Assembly (NCBI GenBank): GCA_021325295.1
Contig: JAJPHM010000077.1
Location: forward strand, 1 to 64,000
Source of the DNA: Nitrososphaeraceae archaeon
GTDB lineage: Archaea > Thermoproteota > Nitrososphaeria > Nitrososphaerales > Nitrososphaeraceae
DNA length: 64,000 nt
Direction: 5' to 3'
Shown here: piece by piece, positions 1-7,277 of the stretch
Position numbering within the stretch: position 1 is the stretch's first letter
How the letters are laid out: every line of letters begins with the position of its first letter
Made by a program: the position numbers and the translations under genes
The notes under the pieces: model-generated
What the model was told of the DNA's origin: nothing
Seen by the model: the letters and a program-made list of their open reading frames with translations, nothing else
The model's database searches: none

Positions 1-425
1 GATGTTGAATGGTAGTAGTATAATGGTGGCGCGTCATCTAGTAGTTCTATTGATATTATTAGTGGCTCTACTATAAGAGAACTAATTGTAGGATCGGTTC
101 GTTAATCCTTGTCATGAGTTATATCACTGAAGGCTGAAACGAACCAATCAGAAATCAATTGTATACTCCAGTATCTGCTCGACATGGCTTTGTTCAAAAA
201 GCTATCAATCCCATCGCAATTGGCTGATTAGTTAATTGCCGGACTTTGAGTTATTGCTTTTTCTGCAAAACCGCTGGCAGGATAAACAAACAAGCGAACA
301 CGAGTCTGCGATTGCTGCAGATAGCCAAGTAATTGTACTGCACTATAACCTGCAGCAAAAATATGAGAACCCATCTTGCACAAGCTGGCTCTCTATCAAC
401 AGGCCCACTGCAAGTTTCTGAACCT
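1..425. other. left-edge region without a convincing gene
   Basis: The only noteworthy stretch is a 24-codon hydrophobic reading frame from position 2 to a TAA near 76. It could be the membrane-spanning end of a gene that begins left of the window, or chance. The 61- and 66-codon frames between 236 and 533 have no domain-like composition and partly lie opposite the coiled-coil gene. No RNA gene or clear repeat was seen. Confidence 0.35.
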
Positions 426-1730
426 TCATGCCGTCAACGCGTACTTTTTCCGCGTGATTTCTTGCAGTATCTGCTCCGCCTGCCTCAGCAATTCTTGAAG
501 GTCATTGCCCTTTTCAGCATTCTGCCTCTTTAGCTGCTCAAGCTCCTGTTGTCTGGCGGCAAGCTGCGTTTCATAATGCTGTATGCTTTGCTTGAGCCTG
601 TTTGACTCTATAACAAGCCCCCTTTTGGAGCCAGCAATCAAGGATTCTTTCCTTGACTTTATCTCGGCAAAAGTAGACTGCAAACCTGGCAAGGAGCTGA
701 TTATTGAATCTATATAGTTAACAGTCTTTTCAGAGTCTTTGAGCTGCAGTTTGTTTGAATCTATTTCCTTACGTATTTCCGAAAGAAGTGTAGTATAAGG
801 GGTCATGTCCTGCTCTTCCAGGACCTTCCACGGCTCCTCGGAGAGAATCTGGAGCCGCCTGGCTGTCTCCTTTGTGACGTTATAAGAATACTTTGAAAGG
901 GCCCTCGACAGGTGGCCGAAAAGTTCAGACATCTGAACATGTAGCCTGTTTTCCTGCTCTTCGGCTGCATCCATCTGCTGCCAAGCGGTAAAAGCATCCT
1001 TAAACTCCGGGGTGCCTTCAAGCGACAAAAGACTTGACTTGTGGCTTGCAAGCTCAGCCTGCATATTGGCAATGTCTGCAATTGCATCCTGTATGGCAAG
1101 CTCGCCTGATTTGATAGAAGACGCCTTTTGAGATGCGGTATTTAGCAGGTTGCCGCACTTGACAAGCGGAGCCCGTTCCTGCTCAAACTCTGACATGAGG
1201 GTCCTGACCTGCTCAAGCTGCGACGAGAGATTTTCAAACTCTTGCCGCAGCCGTCCGACATATTTTTTCATAAACACATTCAGCACGCTCTTGTGCGAGC
1301 CGCTGACTTCGCTTATCCTGTTGATTATTGCCTCAAGCCGCTCCTTGAATTTTCTGGCATCGTTTATCGACTGCACAGACTCTGGAAGGTCAGAAGTGCT
1401 CTCCCTTTTGAGCGTGGCAACGACTGTTCTTTTCGAGTTTTCTGCTATAGATTTGAACCTTGCCTCACCCTCCTCGAACTTGATCTTGTCAGCGGCAAGC
1501 TCGTCAGCAATAATCTCTATTGATTTCAAAGACGAGGCGACTGCCTGCCTTGTCGGCAAAAGCCTTGCAGACAGTGCTTTTACTTTTTCTGATTCCACAT
1601 CCTTCAAGAGTGTTTGTGCCTGCTGCAGCGTCAGCTTGCCGCCATCCTGAATCTCAGAAGGCAGATCTTGTTCTCTGGCTTGGTGCGCAGGGGCTTCCTT
1701 TTTTTTGAAAAAGCCAAATGGTGGAGACAC
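426..1730 (-). CDS. long coiled-coil protein, unknown function
   Basis: A 434-residue soluble protein with no signal peptide or membrane segment. After a short basic start (FFKKKE near residue 8) almost the whole chain is charged heptad-like helix rich in E, K, Q, L and S, with few prolines or glycines, as expected for an extended coiled coil. The last 60 residues (QLAARQQELEQLKRQ region) are the most regular. No enzymatic motif is visible. The start at 1730 is the first ATG and gives the basic N-terminus; a box A-like stretch lies more than 100 bases upstream, so the promoter is uncertain. A scaffold or cytoskeletal role would be a guess. It is transcribed away from the winged-helix gene at 1953. 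Confidence 0.8.
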   Translation of the reverse strand: MSPPFGFFKKKEAPAHQAREQDLPSEIQDGGKLTLQQAQTLLKDVESEKVKALSARLLPTRQAVASSLKSIEIIADELAADKIKFEEGEARFKSIAENSKRTVVATLKRESTSDLPESVQSINDARKFKERLEAIINRISEVSGSHKSVLNVFMKKYVGRLRQEFENLSSQLEQVRTLMSEFEQERAPLVKCGNLLNTASQKASSIKSGELAIQDAIADIANMQAELASHKSSLLSLEGTPEFKDAFTAWQQMDAAEEQENRLHVQMSELFGHLSRALSKYSYNVTKETARRLQILSEEPWKVLEEQDMTPYTTLLSEIRKEIDSNKLQLKDSEKTVNYIDSIISSLPGLQSTFAEIKSRKESLIAGSKRGLVIESNRLKQSIQHYETQLAARQQELEQLKRQNAEKGNDLQELLRQAEQILQEITRKKYALTA

Positions 1731-1952
1731 TTGTTCGTTGCTTGTTTGTCGATAGAGGCAAAAAACTGTTGCGGTACTGGATTCTGTAACGTTATTGGCT
1801 CATTTGTACATGTTGAGTCGAAAATGATGCAGAACTTTATAATGAATTGTTAAATATAACACACTGATAAGGCCCATTAACATTGGCCTAATCCAGCCAA
1901 AAGGGCCCCGTAAGCCACTGGAAAATCCGGGCCAGGAAGAGCGCAGCTATGC

Positions 1953-2255
1953 ATGTCACACGAATACAGGGACCGCATCTATATCAGAAAGGACATTATA
2001 CTGAAATTGACCGAGTACGGAGAGCTCAACCAGACTGCCCTGCTCAGCTACTGCGGCCTTAATCTGGCAAAACACAAGGATATCCTTGAGGATATGGAGA
2101 AAAAAGAGATAATAAAAAAGATAGAAGAGCCGTGGGGCAACAAAAAAGTCATCAAATACAGCGTGACTGAGAAGGGAAAGGAGTTTTGCCGAAGAATACT
2201 GGAACCATATGAGGAGATGTTTCCAAGGAAAAATGCAGCCAGGCAACCACCATAG
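1953..2255 (+). CDS. small winged-helix DNA-binding protein
   Basis: 100 residues, essentially one winged helix-turn-helix domain. It starts with a basic stretch (YRDRIYIRKDIILKL), then helices with the pattern NQTALLSYCGLNLAKHKDIL, then a wing ending YSVTEKGKEFCR. The VTEKGK element is typical of the PadR/MarR-like and HTH_45-type single-domain proteins that are numerous in Nitrososphaerota. There is no ligand domain. It probably binds DNA as a dimer; the target is unknown. A 13-base palindrome lies just downstream in the promoter of the next gene (2289-2301), which makes that gene a plausible target. This is inference from position only. Confidence 0.8.
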   Translation: MSHEYRDRIYIRKDIILKLTEYGELNQTALLSYCGLNLAKHKDILEDMEKKEIIKKIEEPWGNKKVIKYSVTEKGKEFCRRILEPYEEMFPRKNAARQPP

Positions 2256-2280
2256 AGCCGGTAACAAAGTTAATGAATCG

Positions 2281-2301
2281 TTTTAAAATACTGTTACAGT
2301 A
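2281..2301 (+). promoter_or_regulatory. box A and adjoining palindrome before the 2310 gene
   Basis: TTTTAAAATA at 2281-2290 is a good archaeal box A, 20-29 bases before the ATG at 2310, which fits a leaderless or nearly leaderless transcript. It is followed directly by the perfect palindrome TACTGTTACAGTA (2289-2301, six-base arms around a central T). The site between box A and the start is where a repressor would block initiation. Confidence 0.5.
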
Positions 2302-2309
2302 CAAGTAGA

Positions 2310-2684
2310 ATGTCAAGCCCTGAAGATGCCTCAAAGGATGAGAAAAAGGAAAGCATCTTTGAAGTGCTTGACCAGCTGATCTTCCACCTAAATACTACCA
2401 AGAACGTATTTACGCTCTTGATAATCTCGTCCTTTATTCTGGCGCCAGTTGCACTGGTGACTGCAGGCGTAATCCTGCTGCATCCTGCGTTTATGCGCCT
2501 GCTTCTGACCCGGCTTCCAAGTGTTGCAGCAATGGTGCTTGTATTTGTAACAATAACCGTAATCTTGGCATCTGTGTGGCTATATATCGGTCTGACAGAA
2601 AGAGTGTTCTTCTCAAACTGGAACAAAAAGTTTAGCCGGTTCATGTCCTTGAAGGACAAGATAGACAAAGAGCTTGGCGGCTAA
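2310..2684 (+). CDS. two-helix membrane protein, unknown function
   Basis: 124 residues. The charged N-terminal 30 residues are followed by two long hydrophobic segments at about residues 34-62 and 70-95, then a basic C-terminal tail (NWNKKFSRF) with a final amphipathic stretch. Both ends are predicted in the cytoplasm. There is no signal peptide and no catalytic motif. The start is supported by box A at 2281-2290. It follows the winged-helix gene by about 55 bases with its own promoter, so it may be that regulator's target. I do not recognise the family beyond a likely lineage-specific membrane protein. Confidence 0.7.
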   Translation: MSSPEDASKDEKKESIFEVLDQLIFHLNTTKNVFTLLIISSFILAPVALVTAGVILLHPAFMRLLLTRLPSVAAMVLVFVTITVILASVWLYIGLTERVFFSNWNKKFSRFMSLKDKIDKELGG

Positions 2685-2923
2685 TCAAATCTGCAATTAT
2701 CGTAAAAATGAATTTCTCAAGCGATAATAGGAGAGCCTCACATCACAGTCCTAGAAGTTCTGTCCATGGATGCCTTTGCTAATTAATTATCCTGCGATCT
2801 TGTTGCATAACTAGAAGTGGTGAGATTTTCTCACATAATCGATTATGTGTTGACAGAGCCCAAGGAAATCACTCTGGTTACTACCGAAATATCAATTCAT
2901 TTATTCATTCATGATGACTCGTC

Positions 2924-3487
2924 TCATCCCTCTAATCCAGATCGTGAGACCTTCGCCAAAAGAGATCTGATGATTTGGACAAGTTCTGCGTGTGTAGTCT
3001 CATCATTCTTTCTCAGATAATAGTACAATTCTTCCGTAGCAGCATGGTAATCTATTCCTAGATTCTGGGCCAGGTTAAGAGCAATGGTTGATAGGACAAG
3101 TCGCCTCATTACTATTTCAGTGCCGTAAGCAGAAGCATCTGACTGGAGCTCGCTTAGTGTATTCTTGAAATTTGCGTCAATATACCTGTCTTTGGCTTCC
3201 CTTGTCTTTATGGCAAACGTTACTCCCATCATGCGGGCTTTCATGTGAATATTTTCTACCATGGAGATAAAATCGTCATTTAAGGGCAAATTATCTAAAA
3301 GCACTTCTGAAAGTAGATCTGCCGCGTCCTGCTCGCTTACATGTAATGCATCTTTCACCTTGAACAATACATGACATGCGGCGCAACCGTTCATTTTGAC
3401 AATTGATGGATCCTTGTTGATATTGACAATTTCTTGCCTTATCACTTTCTCTGCTTCTATCAGTGAGCTGTCACTAGAATTGGCCAA
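2924..3487 (-). CDS. hypothetical soluble helical protein with one CxxCH motif
   Basis: 187 residues, mainly helical, no signal peptide or membrane helix. It carries NGCAACHVLF near residue 35; CxxCH is the haem c attachment motif, but without an export signal it is more likely a metal or redox site, or chance. The annotated start is a TTG at 3487. The same frame stays open upstream to a TAG near 3541 and reads like protein (RPRFFNRDADRVLARLA) but has no ATG, GTG or TTG; an ATA at 3533-3535 sits where a start would be natural. The true N-terminus is therefore uncertain and may be about 16 residues longer. I do not recognise the family. Confidence 0.65.
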   Translation of the reverse strand: MANSSDSSLIEAEKVIRQEIVNINKDPSIVKMNGCAACHVLFKVKDALHVSEQDAADLLSEVLLDNLPLNDDFISMVENIHMKARMMGVTFAIKTREAKDRYIDANFKNTLSELQSDASAYGTEIVMRRLVLSTIALNLAQNLGIDYHAATEELYYYLRKNDETTHAELVQIIRSLLAKVSRSGLEG

Positions 3488-4056
3488 ACGAGCAAGAACT
3501 CTATCTGCATCACGATTAAAAAATCTTGGTCTTATTTTAGGCTAGTCAGTAGCTGTGAGATTGACAATTGACCACTTGATTGTCCCACAAGGACTTGTTG
3601 CCGCCTATTTCATGGACTCCGCCATAGAACGTAATCTTGCAGTCTGAAGACAAGCAAGAATGGTAAAGGCTGCTTGTTTATCAGGTTGGCGCAGATTGAG
3701 AGGGGAGATATTGCCCGACTGTCCTAATGGACTTTACGGGATTGACGCATCATCACAATGATGCCACGACTTCTCGCTTTCGCATCATTCCATGATGCCG
3801 CCTGGTACCGCTCTCACGCTTGCTGTTATTAGCATACAAGCGCAGCCTCCTTGCAGGAAGTTTTACCCTCTCGATACTATAAGCTGCAATCTGTGATAAA
3901 AATCTGACTCGCCAAAGTTCAGCAAATCTATCTACCTACTTCAACAGTTCATAACCCTAATTCAGCAGCTATGATTTTTGCAAGAAATGACCTGCAGATT
4001 CAGCAGTATCGCGTCATCCGAAAACTTGATAAATCACCAGCGATATTACTAGTGAT
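3488..4056. other. 570-base intergenic region with two matching dyads
   Basis: No open frame of coding character on either strand. The clearest structure is a pair of dyads with identical arms at 3747-3764 and 3782-3798, listed separately. The last 60 bases hold A/T-rich stretches that can serve as the promoter of the PadR gene at 4057. Confidence 0.5.
3747..3798. promoter_or_regulatory. two tandem dyads with the same 7-base arms
   Basis: GCATCAT-CACA-ATGATGC (3747-3764) and GCATCAT-TCC-ATGATGC (3782-3798) have identical seven-base arms and spacers of 4 and 3 bases. The two centres are about 35 bases apart. Such repeated dyads usually mark a binding site for a dimeric regulator. They lie about 260 bases upstream of the PadR gene and 260 bases upstream of the minus-strand gene at 3487, so the controlled promoter is not obvious. 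Alternatively both could form hairpins in RNA. Confidence 0.45.
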
Positions 4057-4572
4057 ATGCTATCGGAATGGTTATCGCGGGTCGGAAGCTCGATTCCTCG
4101 TGGATTTTCTCGCCACTATATATTGACAATACTCAAAGATCAGCCAATGACAGGCAAGGAAATCATCGACAAGGCTGCCTTGCAGAGCGAAGGTAGATGG
4201 AGGCCATCTCCAGGTCTAATTTATCCACTACTTGGCAGGCTGGTCGAGGAAGGCCTGATTGAAGAAAGGAAAGAAGATGGAAGATACAGCCTGACAAAGA
4301 AGGGTCTGGTTATTACTTCTGATCTGGAATCGTTTGGCAATATCTTTCAGAAGCAACTAGACGTAGTTATGCGTGTTGGAAGTCTGGGCAAATTTGTTAC
4401 AATGGATCTGCTGGAAAGAGTAGCTACGATAGGATCCGCACTCAGCTCCAACCTAGACCGTATGACTGCAGAAGAACGGGAAAAATATAGAGAATTTCTT
4501 GTCAACGAGCTGAAAAAGTTAGACGAGCAAGAAAAAAACGGCACGGGAAAGGAAAAGGTCAGCGTCGAATAG
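4057..4572 (+). CDS. PadR-family transcriptional regulator
   Basis: 171 residues. The N-terminal domain has the PadR winged-helix pattern: RHYILTILKDQPMTGKEI (residues about 20-37), then WRPSPGLIYPLLGRLVEEGL (about 50-69) and the wing RYSLTKKGL (about 80-88). SPGLIYPLLGRL corresponds to the recognition helix of PadR proteins. The C-terminal part is helical and ends in a charged tail, consistent with the dimerisation arm. PadR proteins usually repress nearby genes and often themselves; the dyads at 3747-3798 are candidate operators, though distant. The next gene (4664) follows by 91 bases and may be co-transcribed. Confidence 0.85.
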   Translation: MLSEWLSRVGSSIPRGFSRHYILTILKDQPMTGKEIIDKAALQSEGRWRPSPGLIYPLLGRLVEEGLIEERKEDGRYSLTKKGLVITSDLESFGNIFQKQLDVVMRVGSLGKFVTMDLLERVATIGSALSSNLDRMTAEEREKYREFLVNELKKLDEQEKNGTGKEKVSVE

Positions 4573-4663
4573 GTCAGATTGCCAAAGGCCAGACCTGACA
4601 TTTTTACAGCAGGCCAGATTCACTTGCTTTACTATTTGTTTCACTGGAAAAGCGAGGCAAGAT

Positions 4664-5089
4664 ATGGAGATAATACCAAACAATATTAACTCATTTGGAC
4701 ATTCATCTTGTATGCAGGACTACATCCACGGGACGGAGAGGCTGGCCAAGGCAATGCAGGAACTTGAGCATGACATAGCACGGGAAGCCGAGCTTTTAAA
4801 ATCCGCAATTGTTGCCCTGTCGCAATCAATGCCAGAAGATGCAAGCTATTTTCTGAATGGCATCCAGACAGGACCTGTGGTCAAATCTTACCTGTTGACA
4901 CGAAGGGGAATCGAGATCCCCGGAGAGCAGACTATTGCAATCCCCGAGTTCTTTGACAATGTCCTGCGATTTGCCAACTATCCGAACAAAAAGATCGAAG
5001 TACTCAGACAACTGGCCTTGCATATTCAAAACATAGAGCAGGCCAAAAGCAAGACTCAAGAAACGCAGAAGACTGGCCTTGCTTCATAG
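4664..5089 (+). CDS. hypothetical helical protein next to PadR
   Basis: 141 residues, soluble, largely helical. It contains the stretch HGTERLAKAMQELEHDIA followed by LLKSAIVALSQ, and a middle part with LLTRRGIEIPGEQTIAIP that resembles a small beta element. No known motif. It lies 91 bases after the PadR gene on the same strand and 69 bases before the winged-helix gene at 5159. It could be a partner or target of either regulator; I cannot assign a function. Confidence 0.65.
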   Translation: MEIIPNNINSFGHSSCMQDYIHGTERLAKAMQELEHDIAREAELLKSAIVALSQSMPEDASYFLNGIQTGPVVKSYLLTRRGIEIPGEQTIAIPEFFDNVLRFANYPNKKIEVLRQLALHIQNIEQAKSKTQETQKTGLAS

Positions 5090-5158
5090 CCACCGGAAGT
5101 ATCTCCTATACGTATATTAGAGAAGTTTTTATTGGAGCTTGGTTGCACAACTGATGTA

Positions 5159-5422
5159 GTGAAATACAGAAGCAGAACGGATATCGCTGCAGATATTCTG
5201 GAGATTGCTATGGATGGAGCTATCAAGACCAAGATCATGTACAAGGCGTTTCTATCTTTCCCGCAGCTGAAGGAATATCTGACAGTTCTTCTTGAAAGGG
5301 GACTTTTAGAGCATGTAGAAGATGAAAATGAATACAGGACGACAGACAAGGGTAAGCAATTCCTGAAAATGTATAAAGAGGTCGGCCAGATAATGTTCCC
5401 GCGTGCAAAAAAGGCGCGCTAG
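5159..5422 (+). CDS. single-domain winged-helix regulator
   Basis: The best start is the GTG at 5159, giving VKYRSRTDIAADIL, because a related protein in this window (48690-48965) begins MRYRSRTDIVSQIL. The frame is open upstream to a TTG at 5132 but those residues have no counterpart. The protein of 87 residues is one winged helix with the shared core KTKIMYKAFLSFPQLKEYL and a wing ending YRTTDKGKQF. This HTH_45-like type is found in many copies in Nitrososphaerota genomes. DNA targets are unknown. Confidence 0.85.
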   Translation: MKYRSRTDIAADILEIAMDGAIKTKIMYKAFLSFPQLKEYLTVLLERGLLEHVEDENEYRTTDKGKQFLKMYKEVGQIMFPRAKKAR

Positions 5423-5452
5423 CTTTTTTTCCACCAACCGATAAGCTACTAG

Positions 5453-5617
5453 CTAGTTGTCTGTATTGATGGATTTTAAAATAATATCTGCAAGCTCTTC
5501 CCTGCCTTCACTCCTGTATCGCTCTATGTCCTTAAGAAGCTGTGTTCTCAACTGCTCATAAAGGCTGGCCTTGTTTTCGACCGACCTGATCTCCATGTCA
5601 GAGGCTTCAGACGGCAT
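5453..5617 (-). CDS. 54-residue small hypothetical protein
   Basis: A short frame starting MPSEASDMEIRSVENKASL and ending KSINTDN. It is one charged amphipathic helix with a regular pattern (LYEQLRTQLLKDIERYRSE) and reads as protein rather than noise. The start ATG at 5617 has an A/T-rich box (TATATAC, about 5638-5646) roughly 25 bases upstream on the minus strand, which fits a leaderless promoter. It sits tail to tail with the winged-helix gene at 5422. Function unknown. Confidence 0.6.
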   Translation of the reverse strand: MPSEASDMEIRSVENKASLYEQLRTQLLKDIERYRSEGREELADIILKSINTDN

Positions 5618-5826
5618 AGGAGTATTATGGATCTCTTTGTATATATGAAATATCTATCCGGATATCAAGATCTCTTCTGGCTAACTTTTTTCACAGGCAA
5701 GTACCGCTTACACGGAAGGGGAAGAATTAAAGCAAGCCTCCAAAAAATCAGATGCGGACATAGCTTGAAATTGAAAGAAACAATTTGGCTTTTTGGCAAT
5801 GCATTCAGTTACGGAGTGGCCGGTTC

Positions 5827-6372
5827 ATGAGCCTGAATTTTTGGCACGGCGTCGACCCCGGTGCAAAGATACCTGAAACTGTAAATGTAATCATAGAGAT
5901 ACCACGGGGATCGCATAACAAGTACGAATATGACAAGGACAATAATCTGATAAAACTTGATAGAGTGCTGTTTTCACCGTTCCACTATCCTGCCGACTAT
6001 GGGATCATTCCCCAGACTCTGGCCGAAGACGGTGATCCGCTTGACGCGCTTGTACTTCTGACAAACCCGGGTTATCCAGGAGTACTGGTTGAGGTAAGGC
6101 CGATAGGAATACTGGCAATGAAAGATGGTGGCAAGAACGACGACAAGATACTATCAGTTGCAAGAAAAGATCCAAGGTTCTCTGGCCTGAAGGAAATATC
6201 CGATGTGGAGGATCATATTCTAAAGGAGATTGCTCATTTCTTCCAAGTATACAAGGAGCTAGAAGGCAAAAAAGTTGAAGTCCTCGGATGGAAAAATGCG
6301 CGTGAAGCCAAGTCAGTAATCATGAGCTCGGTCAGGCTTTACAAAAAAAGGCTTGCAGCCCGTAGCAAGTAA
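5827..6372 (+). CDS. ppa: inorganic pyrophosphatase (family I)
   Basis: Hydrolyses pyrophosphate released by nucleotide and amino-acid activation, pulling those reactions forward. The start chosen is the ATG at 5827 (MSLNFWHGVDPG), which gives 181 residues, the usual archaeal and bacterial size; the longer frame from 5785 adds residues not seen in the family. Diagnostic features: IEIPRGSHNKYEYD, the metal-binding signature DGDPLDALVL near residue 70, and the basic segment SVRLYKKR at the end. Cytoplasmic, normally a homohexamer. It is a single gene between two unrelated minus-strand genes. Confidence 0.95.
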   Translation: MSLNFWHGVDPGAKIPETVNVIIEIPRGSHNKYEYDKDNNLIKLDRVLFSPFHYPADYGIIPQTLAEDGDPLDALVLLTNPGYPGVLVEVRPIGILAMKDGGKNDDKILSVARKDPRFSGLKEISDVEDHILKEIAHFFQVYKELEGKKVEVLGWKNAREAKSVIMSSVRLYKKRLAARSK

Positions 6373-6391
6373 GTAGTCAGGGAGCACATGA

Positions 6392-6426
6392 TCTAATCTA
6401 ATCTAATCTAATTTAATCTGGTCTAA
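6392..6426 (+). repeat. short tandem TAATC repeat
   Basis: A run of the five-base unit TAATC (TCTAATCTAATCTAATC and imperfect copies) just after the pyrophosphatase gene. Simple-sequence tract in an intergenic position; no function is implied, but its copy number could vary between strains. Confidence 0.6.
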
Positions 6427-6579
6427 TGGTTTGTTGGACATGCAAAACGGCGAAAATGGAAGCATGGACGAGACCAGAAGCCACTGCCAATAAAATAGAG
6501 AGCAAGGGAAAGAAAAAAGGCATAAAGAAGGAAAAATTGGGGTCCGAGCTGCCCTGCTCGGATAGTAGTATGCGTATAA

Positions 6580-7083
6580 TTATTTGGGCAATAGCCTAGG
6601 TCTGGACCGAGCAGCTGCTTTTTTTGCAAGCTTTTTTCTTATTTTTTCCCTGCCTGTCTTGACCATTTTTTCTGTCCTTTTGGCCGTCAGCTCCATTCCT
6701 TTCTTTACTTTCGGTGCCTGCTTTTTGAGAGTTACCGAGGTCTGGGGTGCAGCCTTTGGTACTGCGTGCGCTGTCTCCCTGACTGCTTCAACAGTCTCTC
6801 GTGCAGCTACCGTAGTCTCGTCTATCACCGAAGCTGTATCGACTAGCCCTTCTCTGACATCCAAGGCTGTATCTCTGATATCTTTTGTGGTATCTCTTGC
6901 ACTGATGGCTACCTGTCTGACAGCATCAGTCAGCTCTTCTATTGCTCCTGATTCTCTGAAAGCCTTGACTGAATCCCTGGCTGTCTGGGCAGTCTGTCTT
7001 ATGCTGGCCGCTATATCTTTGACTGCAGCTGCTGCTTTTTTTGCATCAAATTCCGAAGCAGTTGTGCTGCGTTTAGTTTGCAT
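6580..7083 (-). CDS. alanine-rich amphipathic helical-repeat protein
   Basis: 167 residues. Residues 10-110 are an almost unbroken amphipathic helix built from roughly 11-residue periodic units with pattern AxxVxxxAxSxRxTA, for example VKDIAASIRQTAQTARDSV and VRQVAISARDTTKDIRDT. The C-terminal third is strongly basic (KKLAKKAAARSRPR). A clear relative lies at 41888-42298, sharing DAxxAAxAxK, the S/G-GAIxEL segment and the A-SRDT block. Such helices resemble apolipoprotein or LEA-type repeats and may bind membranes, polyphosphate or DNA; the basic tail favours a polyanion. Function unknown. Start ATG at 7083. Confidence 0.75.
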   Translation of the reverse strand: MQTKRSTTASEFDAKKAAAAVKDIAASIRQTAQTARDSVKAFRESGAIEELTDAVRQVAISARDTTKDIRDTALDVREGLVDTASVIDETTVAARETVEAVRETAHAVPKAAPQTSVTLKKQAPKVKKGMELTAKRTEKMVKTGREKIRKKLAKKAAARSRPRLLPK

Positions 7084-7241
7084 GCATTACATAGTAATTT
7101 ATTGTATAAAGGAGCTGCCATGACAAAGGTAAGATTAATTCTGGCATGTTTTTCTATCCTTGTTTCGCCTACCAAGAATTCTCTTGTTTATAATAGTTTC
7201 ATCAAAAGTCAAGGTTGATTTTGTATCCATGTAACATACGA

Positions 7242-7253
7242 CTTTAATAATAT
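7242..7253 (+). promoter_or_regulatory. box A for the spherulin-like gene
   Basis: TTTAATAATATT at about 7242-7253 lies 25-36 bases before the ATG at 7278, matching archaeal box A spacing for a short or absent leader. Confidence 0.45.
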
Positions 7254-7277
7254 TCTAGAAAAATAGACTAGAAGAAA

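Noticed and set aside
1150-1650. 166-codon plus-strand frame opposite the coiled-coil gene
   Set aside because: Ser/Leu/Cys-rich complement of coiled-coil coding sequence without motifs.
2817-3020. 67-codon plus-strand frame
   Set aside because: No coding character, overlaps the end of the 2924 gene, and uses an internal GTG/ATG mix without a promoter.
6584-7123. 179-codon plus-strand frame opposite the 6580 gene
   Set aside because: Alanine- and serine-rich shadow of the helical-repeat protein; the minus-strand version has a paralogue in the window and the plus-strand one does not.
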